Assembly: GCF_034377285.1 (NCBI RefSeq)
Contig: NZ_CP139715.1
Span: forward strand, 1,534,001-1,598,000
Direction: 5' to 3'
DNA length: 64,000 nucleotides
DNA from: Thalassobaculum sp. OXR-137
Lineage (GTDB): Bacteria; Pseudomonadota; Alphaproteobacteria; Thalassobaculales; Thalassobaculaceae
Numbering within the stretch: position 1 is the stretch's first letter; each line of letters begins with the position of its first letter. Below the pieces are notes generated by a model. That model searched no databases, was not told where the DNA came from, and was given only the letters and a program-made list of their open reading frames with translations. The position numbers and the translations under genes were made by a program. Positions 1-8,483 of this stretch are shown here, one piece after another.

Positions 1-14
1 GTGGGTGAAGTGAG

Positions 15-596
15 ATGACCGGATTGCTCGACCGCCGCGCCGTGACCGCGGAGCTTCTGAAGGACCGCGGCGACCTGCTGGTCGTCACCGGCCTGGGCTC
101 GCCCAGCTATGACGCCATGGCCGCCGGCGACCACGACCAGAACTTCTACCTCTGGGCCGCCATGGGCAGCGCCGCCACCGTCGGCTTCGGCCTGGCGATG
201 AGCCAGCGGACCCGTCCGGTGCTGGTGCTGACCGGCGACGGCGAGATGCTGATGGGGCTTGGCGCGCTGGCCACCATCGGCCAGGTGCTGCCGCCGAACC
301 TCACTTTCGCCGTTCTCGACAACGGTCATTACGGCGAGACCGGGATGCAGCAGAGCCATGCCGGCCGGGGCATCGAGCTGTCGCGCATGGCGGCGGCGGC
401 GAACTTTCCCTGGACCAAGGTGGTCGACGACATGGCCGGCGTCGCCGAGCTGCGCGACCGCATCCATGCCCGGGCCGGAACCAGCTTCGCCACGGTGAAG
501 ATCGATGTCGGCGAGGTCGATCGCGTCTTGCCTCCGCGCGACGGGGTCTATGTAAAGAACCGCTTCCGTAACGCGCTCGGTCATCCGACACTCTGA
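15..596 (+). CDS. Thiamine pyrophosphate-binding decarboxylase-type subunit
   Basis: The 193-residue protein matches only the C-terminal TPP-binding half of the acetolactate synthase/sulfopyruvate decarboxylase superfamily. The TPP/Mg motif is visible as GDGE at residues 74-77 followed by LDN at 101-103, the usual 30-residue spacing. A stand-alone half of this size is typical of the beta subunit of sulfopyruvate or phosphonopyruvate decarboxylases, whose alpha (Pyr) half is a separate gene, presumably just upstream of the window. The ATG at 15 is very close to the edge, so the operon context is cut. An acyl-CoA dehydrogenase and a CoA transferase follow, suggesting decarboxylation of a 2-oxoacid ahead of CoA-linked steps. 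The substrate cannot be named. Confidence 0.75.
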   Translation: MTGLLDRRAVTAELLKDRGDLLVVTGLGSPSYDAMAAGDHDQNFYLWAAMGSAATVGFGLAMSQRTRPVLVLTGDGEMLMGLGALATIGQVLPPNLTFAVLDNGHYGETGMQQSHAGRGIELSRMAAAANFPWTKVVDDMAGVAELRDRIHARAGTSFATVKIDVGEVDRVLPPRDGVYVKNRFRNALGHPTL

Positions 597-635
597 CCGC
601 AGCCGTAAAAGAACAGACAGCTTCGGAGGAATCAG

Positions 636-1793
636 GTGACGCCTGCTGACGACTACACCGACATTCGCGACGCCGTGCGCGCACTCTGCGCCGAGTTCCC
701 GCCGGAATATCACCGCGGCGTGGACGAGAAGCGCGGCTATCCGGCGGAGTTCGTCGACGCGCTCACCAAGGCCGGGTGGCTGGCCGCCCTGATCCCTGAG
801 GAATACGGCGGGTCCGGCCTCGGCCTCACCGAAGCCTCCGTGATCATGGAGGAGATCAACCGCTCGGGCGGCAACTCCGGCGCCTGTCACGGCCAGATGT
901 ACAACATGGGCACGCTGCTGCGGCACGGCTCCGACGAACAGAAGAAGCACTATCTGCCGAAGATCGCGTCCGGCGAGCTGCGGCTGCAGTCCATGGGCGT
1001 CACCGAGCCGACCACCGGCACCGACACCACCAAGATCAAGACCAAGGCCGAGCGCAAGGGCGACCGCTACGTCATCAACGGTCAAAAGGTCTGGATCTCG
1101 CGCATCCAGCATTCCGACCTGATGATCCTGCTGGCCCGCACCACCCCGCTGGAGGAGGTCGAGAAGAAGTCGCGCGGCATGTCGATCTTCATCGTCGACC
1201 TGAAGGACGCGATCGGCAACGGCATGGAGGTCAAGCCGATCCAGAACATGGTCAACCACGAGACCAACGAGCTGTTCTTCGACAATCTGGAGATCCCGGC
1301 CGAGAACCTGATCGGCGAGGAGGGGATGGGCTTCAAGTACATCCTCGACGGCCTGAACGCCGAACGCGCCCTGATCGCCGCCGAGTGCATCGGCGACGGC
1401 CACTGGTTCATCGACAAGGTCACCGCCTATGCCAAGGAGCGGGTCGTGTTCGGCCGGCCGATCGGCCAGAACCAGGGCGTGCAGTTCCCGATCGCCGAGA
1501 GCCATATCGAGATCGAGGCCGCCAGCCTGATGCGGTTCGAGGCCTGCCGGCTGTTCGACGCAAACCAGCCCTGCGGTGCCCAGGCCAACATGGCCAAGTA
1601 CCTGGCGGCCAAGGCGTCCTGGGAGGCGGCGAATGCCTGCATCCAGTTCCATGGCGGCTTCGGCTTCGCCACCGAATACGACGTGGAGCGCAAGTTCCGC
1701 GAGACCCGGCTCTATCAGGTGGCGCCGATCTCCACCAACCTGATCCTCAGCTACGTGGCCGAGCACGTTCTCGGCCTGCCCCGGTCATTCTGA
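636..1793 (+). CDS. Acyl-CoA dehydrogenase family protein
   Basis: This 385-residue FAD-dependent acyl-CoA dehydrogenase has the normal family length: an N-terminal helical domain, a middle beta domain (the GVTEPTTGTDT stretch near residue 127) and a C-terminal helical domain. It would oxidise an acyl-CoA to the enoyl-CoA. The usual C-terminal YEGTxE catalytic segment is replaced by LYQVAPISTN. A Glu in the LNAER helix lies where isovaleryl-CoA dehydrogenase keeps its base, so activity is still plausible. The GTG start is supported by a GGAGG ribosome binding site about 10 bases upstream. The stop overlaps the next start (TGATG), so it is coupled to the CoA transferase gene. Confidence 0.88.
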   Translation: MTPADDYTDIRDAVRALCAEFPPEYHRGVDEKRGYPAEFVDALTKAGWLAALIPEEYGGSGLGLTEASVIMEEINRSGGNSGACHGQMYNMGTLLRHGSDEQKKHYLPKIASGELRLQSMGVTEPTTGTDTTKIKTKAERKGDRYVINGQKVWISRIQHSDLMILLARTTPLEEVEKKSRGMSIFIVDLKDAIGNGMEVKPIQNMVNHETNELFFDNLEIPAENLIGEEGMGFKYILDGLNAERALIAAECIGDGHWFIDKVTAYAKERVVFGRPIGQNQGVQFPIAESHIEIEAASLMRFEACRLFDANQPCGAQANMAKYLAAKASWEAANACIQFHGGFGFATEYDVERKFRETRLYQVAPISTNLILSYVAEHVLGLPRSF

Positions 1794-2911
1794 TGCCGGA
1801 CAAGATGCGTCCCCTGGAGGGACTGACCGTCCTCGCCCTGGAACAGGCGGTGGCGGCCCCGTTCTGCACCTCGCGGCTGGCCGATGCCGGCGCGCGGGTG
1901 ATCAAGATCGAACGGCCGGAGGGCGATTTCGCCCGCGGCTACGACGATGTGGCCCAGGGGCAGAGCAGCTATTTCGTCTGGCTGAACCGGGGCAAGGAAT
2001 CCCTGGTGGTCGATCTGGCGAGTGCCGAGGGCAAGGAGACCCTGGGCAAGCTGATCGCCGGCGCCGACGTGCTGGTGCAGAACCTGAAGCCGGGCGCCAT
2101 CGGCCGTCTCGGCTTCCCGCTGGAGCAGATCCGCAAGGACCATCCGAAGCTCATCATGTGCTCGATCAGCGGCTACGGCGACAGCGGCCCGCTGGCCCAG
2201 CGCAAGGCCTACGACCTGCTGATCCAGGCGGAGTCCGGCCTCTGCTCGATCACCGGCGGCCCCGAAGGGGCGTCGCGGGTCGGGATCTCGGTGGTCGACA
2301 TCGCGACAGGCTCGACCGCGCATGCCGCCATCCTGGAGGCCCTGATCGGCCGCGGGATTCACGGCGACGGCGCCGATATCCGGATCTCCATGTTCGACGT
2401 CATGGCCGACTGGGAGACGGTGCCGCTGCTGAACCACGAGGGCGGCAAGTCGCCCAAGCGGATCGGCCTCGCCCACCCCTCGATCTCGCCCTACGGCGCC
2501 TTCGCGTCGTCCGACGGCATCCAGATCCTGATCTCGATCCAGAGCGAACGGGAATGGGCCAACCTCGCCCGCCACGTGCTGGGCGACGAGGGCCTCACCG
2601 TGCACGAGCTGTTCAAGACCAACGTCCTGCGGGTACGCAACCGGCCGCAGACCGACGGTCTCGTCGCCGAGGTCTTCGCCCGCTACACGGCGGACGCGCT
2701 GGAGGCGATGCTCGACAAGGCGGACGTAGCCTTCGCCCGGGTCAATGACATGACCGCGCTGGCGGCCCATCCGCATGTGCGGCGGGTGACGGTGGACACC
2801 CCGAACGGCCCCGTCGCCTATCCCGCCCCGGCCGCCATCGTCGACGGCCGGACCCGGAGCTACGGCCCGGTGCCGGCGGTGGGCGAGCACAAGACGCTGG
2901 ACCTGGGGTAG
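1793..2911 (+). CDS. CaiB/BaiF-type CoA transferase
   Basis: The 372-residue protein is a class III (CaiB/BaiF) CoA transferase, which moves CoA between organic acids through an aspartyl-CoA thioester. The N-terminal Rossmann-like opening (PLEGLTVLALEQAVAAPF) and the ISGYGDSGP segment are diagnostic. The probable catalytic Asp is D141 in AYDLLIQ. The start is set at the ATG overlapping the acyl-CoA dehydrogenase stop; the reading frame extends further upstream but that part is a shadow. With the preceding dehydrogenase it probably activates and oxidises a carboxylic acid. A large palindromic repeat follows downstream. Confidence 0.88.
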   Translation: MPDKMRPLEGLTVLALEQAVAAPFCTSRLADAGARVIKIERPEGDFARGYDDVAQGQSSYFVWLNRGKESLVVDLASAEGKETLGKLIAGADVLVQNLKPGAIGRLGFPLEQIRKDHPKLIMCSISGYGDSGPLAQRKAYDLLIQAESGLCSITGGPEGASRVGISVVDIATGSTAHAAILEALIGRGIHGDGADIRISMFDVMADWETVPLLNHEGGKSPKRIGLAHPSISPYGAFASSDGIQILISIQSEREWANLARHVLGDEGLTVHELFKTNVLRVRNRPQTDGLVAEVFARYTADALEAMLDKADVAFARVNDMTALAAHPHVRRVTVDTPNGPVAYPAPAAIVDGRTRSYGPVPAVGEHKTLDLG

Positions 2912-2934
2912 GCGGCACTTCGAGGCCTCCGCCC

Positions 2935-3062
2935 GCCCTTCGACACGCCAGGCCCTTCGACACGCCCCGGACGCGGTCCGGGGCTGCTCAGGACGAGGGT
3001 CTATAGAAAACCTCCTATGACCTCACCCTGAGCAGCGCCCGCAGGGCGCGTGTCGAAGGGCC
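2935..3062. repeat. Long imperfect palindromic repeat element
   Basis: Arms at 2952-2965 (GCCCTTCGACACGC) and 3048-3061 are perfect 14-base inverted copies. Inside them CTGCTCAGGACGAGG (about 2984-2998) pairs with a segment near 3021-3035 with 13 of 15 matches. The left arm is also present as a direct copy at 2935-2949. This looks like a REP-type palindrome of the kind common in alphaproteobacterial intergenic DNA. It lies between convergent genes and may act as a bidirectional terminator. Confidence 0.8.
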
Positions 3063-3145
3063 GTTCCCGCCGCTCCTCTCTCCCGACATCCCGAACTCGT
3101 TTCGGGACCTTCACGAGCCACGATGCCGGCGACTCCCCGAAACAG

Positions 3146-3174
3146 GTCAGCCCCGGCGCGGGGCCGGGGCTGAC
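3146..3174. terminator. Perfect 11-bp stem-loop between convergent genes
   Basis: GTCAGCCCCGG (3146-3156) pairs perfectly with 3164-3174 across a 7-base loop. It lies 26 bases beyond the stop of the minus-strand gene ending at 3200. There is no clear T tract, so rho-independent function is only likely by position and stem strength. Confidence 0.5.
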
Positions 3175-3199
3175 GGTCGATCCAAAGCTGAGTGACAGC

Positions 3200-4225
3200 T
3201 CAGAACTTCGCCTTGATCTGCGGATTGCGGCTCAGCAGGGCGGTGTCGCTGGACCAGAGGGTGACCTCGGTGGTCTCGCCGTAGCTCACCACCAGCGCTT
3301 CCAGCTCATAGGTCACCGGATCGATGCCGCTCGGCCGGGCCGAGGCCTCGATCGGGCGGTCCAGCGGGGCGCGCCAGGACAACAGGGTGTATTTGTTCCC
3401 GGCATTGTTCCAGCTCGACCCCGGCAGCTCACCGCGTTCGCGCTTGGCCGGGCGGCCGAAACGGTCCTCGAGCTGGGCGACGATCTGCTCGCGCTGATCC
3501 TGGTCGACAGCCTGGTGCAGGATGGTCTGATAGATGCGCGGCGGATCGGTCTCCACGGTCTGGGCGACCAGGCAGCGCTGACCCGCGAACAGGCGGGTGT
3601 TGCTCTGCAGCCGGCCGACGCAGTCGTCGTCCCCGGCGACCAGCGCCTGCAGGTCGCGGCGGTAGACCGGCTTGCCGGCGAAGTCGCCGCCGGCCGCATT
3701 GGTCGCCTCGGCCACGGTCATGCCGGTGCGCACCCCGCCCACGGCATCGCCGCCGAGGGAGACGGTACCCGATCCGGCATTGCCCGAGCCGGAGGTTCCG
3801 GCGGATGCGCCGCTGCCGACCGTCGAGCCGCTGCCGGAGGGGGCGGCGGCCAGGGCCTGGCTCGACTGCACCAGCCACCGGGTCGGATCGCCGGCGGTGC
3901 CGCGGAACACGACGTCGCCTGTGCGGTTATCCTCGCCGGTGATGTTGAAGGCCGGTGTGCGGGCGCATTCGAAGCCGAGGATCGCGCGGGTTCCGTCGAC
4001 CACCCGCTGCATCCGCGCACTGTCCTTGCGGAACAGATCCGGGTCGGAGGAGCGGATTGTCAGCTCGGTGATCTCGCCGCAGCCGACCTCGCGATCGACC
4101 ACGACCAGCAGGTCGGGCTCCTGCACGACCAGGCGCTCGGCAGCGGTGGCGGTGCTCAGGGCGACGGGGGCCAGCAGCAGGGACAGGCCGGCTGCGCGGA
4201 GGAGAGATTTGGGCATCATACTCAT
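3200..4225 (-). CDS. Secreted protein of unknown function with Gly/Ser-rich linker
   Basis: I do not recognise the family. The 341-residue protein starts with a clear signal peptide (basic MPKSLLR, hydrophobic core, likely cleavage after ATA at about residue 28). Two parts flank a low-complexity Gly/Ser linker at about residues 115-150. Each part carries paired cysteines (GCGE and FECART before the linker, DDCVGR and QRCLVA after it), suggesting disulfides outside the cytoplasm. The start ATG overlaps the stop of the upstream gene (TGATG), so it is translated together with the glycine-zipper/SH3 protein. The two probably work together in the envelope. Confidence 0.7.
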   Translation of the reverse strand: MSMMPKSLLRAAGLSLLLAPVALSTATAAERLVVQEPDLLVVVDREVGCGEITELTIRSSDPDLFRKDSARMQRVVDGTRAILGFECARTPAFNITGEDNRTGDVVFRGTAGDPTRWLVQSSQALAAAPSGSGSTVGSGASAGTSGSGNAGSGTVSLGGDAVGGVRTGMTVAEATNAAGGDFAGKPVYRRDLQALVAGDDDCVGRLQSNTRLFAGQRCLVAQTVETDPPRIYQTILHQAVDQDQREQIVAQLEDRFGRPAKRERGELPGSSWNNAGNKYTLLSWRAPLDRPIEASARPSGIDPVTYELEALVVSYGETTEVTLWSSDTALLSRNPQIKAKF

Positions 4226-5040
4226 CACACCAGCTCCCAGCTTCCATCGGCGCGCTGGCAGGCCTGAGCCTCGCGGGTCTCGGTGCGGCCGTTCGTGGTC
4301 TCGACCCGCTGGGTGATGATCGAGCATTCGCGGGCGTTCACCTGCGTCGCGCTCGACTGCGGCCGCTCGGCGGTATATGTGCCGCTATCGACCCGGCGCA
4401 GCAGGTCGCCGAAGACGAAGCCTTTGCCGATGCCGTTGCGCGAGATCATGTACCAGTTCTCGTTGGCGACCTTGCCCACGACGCGGACGGTCTCGCCGGA
4501 CTCGAGCTGATCCATGATGGCGTAGTTGGTGCTCGGACCGCCGCGCACGTTGGTCTTGGTGGTCGCGGCGTAGTCGGCGCCGACGAGCTGCATGGTGGGC
4601 ACGCGCCAGGCCAGCTTGCTGCTGTCCTGCGTCGCGGTGGCGGTCGGGGCGGGACGGTAGGTCACCTGCTGCACCTCGGCGGTGGTCGTGGTGCCGGTAT
4701 CCGGATTGGTCCAGGTCTGGGTCTGGCCGGTGTTCAGCGCCTGCTGAGACGTGTCGGCGATGCCCTGCTGGTCGCGTTCGGTCAGATAGTCCGCAACCTC
4801 GCCGCCCAGGAACAGGCCGCCGATGGCGCCGGCGGCCACGGCAACCATCTTTCCACTGCCGCCACCGATCTGCGAGCCGAGCAGCGCGCCGCCGATGCCG
4901 CCCAGCACGCGGCCGATATTCTTGTTGGAAATGCCGAGAGTGCTGTTGTTGCTGGCGTCCTGGGCCAGAACGGGCGCGGCGGCCATGGGCTGCAGCGCGA
5001 GCGCTCCGGCCAGGGCGAGAGCTGTGTAGCGCGGTCGCAT
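4225..5040 (-). CDS. Envelope protein with glycine-zipper and SH3-like domain
   Basis: The 271-residue protein has a signal peptide (AAPVLAQ, cleavage near residue 27) and then a glycine zipper of the 17-kDa surface-antigen type (GGIGGALLGSQIGGG near residues 48-62, then a second Gly-rich hydrophobic stretch). A bacterial SH3-like domain follows at about residues 160-215 (TNVRGGPSTNYAIMDQLESG). The C-terminal end is a short module with two Cys (ECSIITQ and QACQRADGSWELV). Such proteins usually sit in the outer membrane or bind peptidoglycan. An AAGGAGG ribosome binding site precedes the ATG. Confidence 0.8.
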   Translation of the reverse strand: MRPRYTALALAGALALQPMAAAPVLAQDASNNSTLGISNKNIGRVLGGIGGALLGSQIGGGSGKMVAVAAGAIGGLFLGGEVADYLTERDQQGIADTSQQALNTGQTQTWTNPDTGTTTTAEVQQVTYRPAPTATATQDSSKLAWRVPTMQLVGADYAATTKTNVRGGPSTNYAIMDQLESGETVRVVGKVANENWYMISRNGIGKGFVFGDLLRRVDSGTYTAERPQSSATQVNARECSIITQRVETTNGRTETREAQACQRADGSWELV

Positions 5041-5128
5041 GACGGGGCCTCCTTTTTGGTATCCCTGGGTAACGAACGAGTCAGACCGGGGTTCCCGTCG
5101 GTTTATTCGCCGATACTTTTCCGGATGG

Positions 5129-5794
5129 TCATTCCTCGAGGGTGACGGAGTCCGGATCGGCGCCCAGCGCCTTGAGGTCGTCGGTCACGCTGTCGATCAT
5201 CTTCGGCGGGCCGCAGACGTAGAATTCCTGGCCGAAATCATTCAGATGGGCCTTCAGGAAGTCCTGGTCGATCATCCCCCGCGCCAGCGGGCTGTCGTTC
5301 TGGTCGGTCACGGTGAACAGGCATTCCAGCCCCTTCATCCCCTCGAACTCGCCGCGAAGGATGATGTCGCGCTCGGTGCTGTTGGAGAAGATCAGGCGTT
5401 GGCCCTCCAACTCGCCCTTGCGCTCCAGGTCGCGCAGGATGGCGATGAACGGCGTCACGCCCGCCCCGCCGGCGATGAAGGCGCCCGGACCCTTGTACTG
5501 GATCGCGCCCCAGGGCTCGTCGATCAGCAGCCGGTCGCCCTTCTGCAGCTTGCCGATCTGCTCGGTCACGCCGTCATGGTCGGGATAGACCTTGATGGTG
5601 AACTCCAGATGGTCGGCATCGGTCAGGGAGGTGAAGGTGAAGGGCCGCTGCTCGTCGCGCCAGCCGTCGCGGTCGAGGGCGACGTCGGTCGCCTGGCCCG
5701 GAGTGTAGTCGTAGCCATCCGGCTTTTCGACCGTCAGGCGGACCACATTGTGGGTGACGTTCTCAGTGTTCAGGACGGCCACGCTGTGTGCCAT
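5129..5794 (-). CDS. Flavodoxin reductase-like FAD/NAD(P)-binding oxidoreductase
   Basis: The 221-residue protein is a single-chain ferredoxin-reductase-type flavoprotein without an iron-sulfur domain. The FAD motif RPFTFTS is at about residues 50-56, the nucleotide-binding GGAGVTPF follows near residue 108, and the C-terminal YVCGPPKM is typical of NAD(P)H binding. It would pass electrons between NAD(P)H and a flavodoxin, ferredoxin or oxygenase partner; none is encoded nearby. An AAGGAG site precedes the ATG. The gene is divergent from the DUF3616 gene, with a perfect palindrome between them. Confidence 0.85.
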   Translation of the reverse strand: MAHSVAVLNTENVTHNVVRLTVEKPDGYDYTPGQATDVALDRDGWRDEQRPFTFTSLTDADHLEFTIKVYPDHDGVTEQIGKLQKGDRLLIDEPWGAIQYKGPGAFIAGGAGVTPFIAILRDLERKGELEGQRLIFSNSTERDIILRGEFEGMKGLECLFTVTDQNDSPLARGMIDQDFLKAHLNDFGQEFYVCGPPKMIDSVTDDLKALGADPDSVTLEE

Positions 5795-5891
5795 GGGAAG
5801 TTTCTCCTTCTCGCGTTCCAGCGACTTCAGGTGTGAGTCTTTGCGGAATTGGCAACCCTGTTTTCGTCCGACTGGGCGGTTCTTTCAGGGG

Positions 5892-5913
5892 ATTCACAGT
5901 CGTCTGTGAATCA
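5892..5913. promoter_or_regulatory. Perfect 9-bp inverted repeat in a divergent promoter region
   Basis: GATTCACAG (5892-5900) and CTGTGAATC (5905-5913) are perfect inverted copies around TCGT. The site lies between the divergent flavodoxin-reductase-like and DUF3616 genes, 64 bases before the DUF3616 start. Symmetry and position suggest an operator; the regulator is unknown and no regulator gene is adjacent. Confidence 0.5.
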
Positions 5914-5976
5914 AGGGAACCGATGCTGTTCCCCAGACGTTTTGCTCAACTGCATCACCGTCAGCAGGAGCCATGC

Positions 5977-7107
5977 ATGTCCGACGCCGCCACCCCCGCC
6001 GATGCCCCCTGGCCGACGGTCGCCCAGCCCCGGCGCCGGGTGCGGCTGGACTTCCAGCATCACTCCGAGGTGGACGCCGTGTTCGACCCGGTGCGCCAGG
6101 ATCTGTCGGCGCTGGCGGTGCTGGGGCGCAGCATGTGGCTGGCCTGCGACGAGACCACGACCATCGAACAGCTCACCCGCACCGGCGGCTCGCGCTGGTC
6201 CGACCATCGGACCATCAATCTGCACGACGCCTTCGATCTGCATGGCGACGAAAGCGACGAGATCGATATCGAGGGCCTGGCGATCGACGACGGCTGGCTG
6301 TGGATCACCGGCTCTCACGGTCTGACCCGCAAGAAGCCGAAATGGCACGAGAACGACCCCTCGGTGGCGATGAGCCGATTGACCGAGGTGAAGAGCAATG
6401 TCGCGCGCCGGGTGATCGGCCGATTGCCCCTGGTCAATCTCGGCGACGGCATGTGGTCGCCGTCGCTGGTGGGGACGGAGGACGGGCGCAGGCCTGCAAG
6501 CGTGCGGCTGAAGAAGGGCAAGACACCCCTGACCAAGAGCCTCGCCAAGGACATCCATCTCGGCCGCTTCATGGACATTCCGTGCAAGGAGAACGGCTTC
6601 GACATCGAGGGTATCGCGGCACGCGGCGACCGGGTGCTGCTCGGCCTGCGCGGCCCCGTCCTGCGCGGCTGGGCGGTGATCCTGGAGCTGCGCATGAAGC
6701 TGACCAAGTCGGGCCATCTAAAACCGCGCCGGATCGGCCCGGACGGGGAGCGGTATCGGAAATACTTCCTCGATCTGGAAGGGCTCGGCATCCGCGATCT
6801 TCAAGCCGATGGCGACGATCTGCTGATCCTGGCCGGACCCACCATGGACCTGGACGGCCCGGTCGCCCTGATGCGCTGGCCGGGCGCGTGGACGACCCGG
6901 GTCCAGAAACAATCCATCGTCCCGTACGAGAAGCTGCAGCGGGTGATCGACCTGCCCTACGGCTACGGGACCGACCATGCCGAAGGGATCGCCCTCACCG
7001 AACGGAGCGACGGCGGGCGCGAAGTGATGGTGGTGTTCGACAGCCCTGGCGCGGCGCGGCTGGTGGACGGCACCGCCATCCGGGCCGATCTGTTCGCCTA
7101 CGACTGA
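5977..7107 (+). CDS. DUF3616 family protein
   Basis: The 376-residue protein resembles DUF3616 proteins: repeated beta-propeller-like stretches with the recurring DIEGLA/DIEGIA motif (near residues 95 and 210) and AEGIALTE near the C-terminus. There is no signal peptide, so it is probably cytoplasmic. The family has no established function. The ATG at 5977 was chosen because GGAG lies 7 bases upstream; upstream in-frame codons have no support. A second ATG at 5973 is in another frame. Confidence 0.75.
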   Translation: MSDAATPADAPWPTVAQPRRRVRLDFQHHSEVDAVFDPVRQDLSALAVLGRSMWLACDETTTIEQLTRTGGSRWSDHRTINLHDAFDLHGDESDEIDIEGLAIDDGWLWITGSHGLTRKKPKWHENDPSVAMSRLTEVKSNVARRVIGRLPLVNLGDGMWSPSLVGTEDGRRPASVRLKKGKTPLTKSLAKDIHLGRFMDIPCKENGFDIEGIAARGDRVLLGLRGPVLRGWAVILELRMKLTKSGHLKPRRIGPDGERYRKYFLDLEGLGIRDLQADGDDLLILAGPTMDLDGPVALMRWPGAWTTRVQKQSIVPYEKLQRVIDLPYGYGTDHAEGIALTERSDGGREVMVVFDSPGAARLVDGTAIRADLFAYD

Positions 7108-7135
7108 TGGGCGGGCAGGCGGACAGATCGAAATT

Positions 7136-7145
7136 CTGTCGACAG
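7136..7145. promoter_or_regulatory. 10-bp perfect palindrome upstream of an ABC operon
   Basis: CTGTCGACAG is a self-complementary decamer in the 203-base gap between the DUF3616 gene and the ABC transporter operon. The flanking GACAG at 7122-7126 also pairs with CTGTC, so it could be an operator or a weak hairpin. No convincing -35/-10 pair could be assigned in this gap. Confidence 0.25.
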
Positions 7146-7310
7146 TTTGCAGTTTGACGTCTTGCCAATTGATCCCCGGAACCCGCACTCTACGTCTTAA
7201 TCCGGCGCCGCAGGGACACTGGGCAGTGCTTTGACGCTGTCCGATCAAGAATCCGACGTCAGCGGTGGCCTGAACAGGACGAGATCGGCTTTTAGGGGGC
7301 TACGAAAATC

Positions 7311-8477
7311 ATGAATCAGGTTGAGTTCACCCGCCGCCATATGATGGCGTTGATGGGAACGGCCGCGACCGCGGCGATGCTGCCGAGTGTCGCCGGTGCC
7401 GCCGACGAGGCGCTGAAATTCTGGGCGCCGGGCATCGCCCGGGTCGGCGAGAAGGATTGGAGCTCGATGGAGAAGGAGGCCGGCATCAAGCTGGCCAATG
7501 TCGCCAAGAGTGCCCGCGCCGACGAGTCGATCCAGAAGATGGTGGTCGGTGATGGCAACGCCCTCTACGACGCCATGACCGACAACGGCGGCGGCATGGA
7601 GGATGCGCTGGCGAGCCAGAACGCCATCGCCGAGATCGACACCTCGAAGATCCCGAACTGGTCGATCATCGAGAAGCGCTACCTGGACGGCGGCGACGCG
7701 GCGGACACCATCCGCTACGAGGGCAAGGTCTACGCCATCCCCTACATCTCCAACGCCGACGCGCTGGCCTTCAACTACGACGTCATCGGCCAGGAGCTGA
7801 CCTCCTGGGAGGTTCTGTTCGACGAGCAGTTCAAGGGCCGCGCCGCCCTGCAGAACGACTTCGGTCCGACCCTGACCAACACGGCGATCTACCTCAAGCA
7901 GTCGGGCAAGCAGGACATCGACAACCCGTCCGACATGTCCGAGGACGAGGTGAAGGGCGTGTGTCAGTTCCTGATCGACAAGAAGAAGGCCGGCCAGTTC
8001 CGCACCTTCTGGGACGGGTTCCAGAACGGCGTCGACCTGCTGGCCTCCGAAGAGGTGCTGGTCGCCTCGTGCTGGGAGCCGGTGCAGATCGTCGCCGCCA
8101 AGAAGGCGGGCAAGGACATCCGCTACGGCACGATGAAGGAGGGTCACCAGACCTGGAACAACATCGTCATGATGACCCGCGGCGGCCTTGAGCGCGGCAT
8201 GGACGAGACGTTCTACAAGCTGGCGAACCTGTACCTGTCTCCGTGGTTCGGCGCGCGCACCCTGGCGGGTCTCGGCTTCACGCCGCAGATGACCGGGGTG
8301 CTGGAATACGTGGACGCCAATCCGGACACCTTCGATGCCGAGACCAAGGCGCTGATGAACGACCGCCTGGCCCGCAAGAAGGAGCGGATCGCGGTTCCCG
8401 GCAACTCCTGGCAGAACGTGTTCCCGACGAACATGCGCGCCTATCAGGACTGGTGGTCCCGGGTACAGGCTGCCTGA
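7311..8477 (+). CDS. PotD-like ABC transporter substrate-binding protein
   Basis: The 388-residue periplasmic binding protein resembles the polyamine/iron (PotD) class. The N-terminus has a twin-arginine-like signal (FTRRHMMALMG, hydrophobic stretch, SVAGA cleavage at about residue 32), so Tat export is plausible. The PYISNADALAFNYDVIG segment in the middle is typical of the fold's hinge and binding cleft. It is first in an operon with two permeases and an ATPase, then catabolic genes. The ligand is not known; the enzymes downstream suggest an amine or amide-like compound that yields an aldehyde. Confidence 0.85.
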   Translation: MNQVEFTRRHMMALMGTAATAAMLPSVAGAADEALKFWAPGIARVGEKDWSSMEKEAGIKLANVAKSARADESIQKMVVGDGNALYDAMTDNGGGMEDALASQNAIAEIDTSKIPNWSIIEKRYLDGGDAADTIRYEGKVYAIPYISNADALAFNYDVIGQELTSWEVLFDEQFKGRAALQNDFGPTLTNTAIYLKQSGKQDIDNPSDMSEDEVKGVCQFLIDKKKAGQFRTFWDGFQNGVDLLASEEVLVASCWEPVQIVAAKKAGKDIRYGTMKEGHQTWNNIVMMTRGGLERGMDETFYKLANLYLSPWFGARTLAGLGFTPQMTGVLEYVDANPDTFDAETKALMNDRLARKKERIAVPGNSWQNVFPTNMRAYQDWWSRVQAA

Positions 8478-8483
8478 TCCCCG

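Noticed and set aside
5788-5976. Longer DUF3616 start
   Set aside because: The upstream in-frame stretch is the promoter region with the palindrome; the good ribosome binding site is at 5967-5970.
7108-7310. Strong promoter for the ABC operon
   Set aside because: A TTGACG-like hexamer was seen near 7155 but no matching -10 at suitable spacing, so it was not called.
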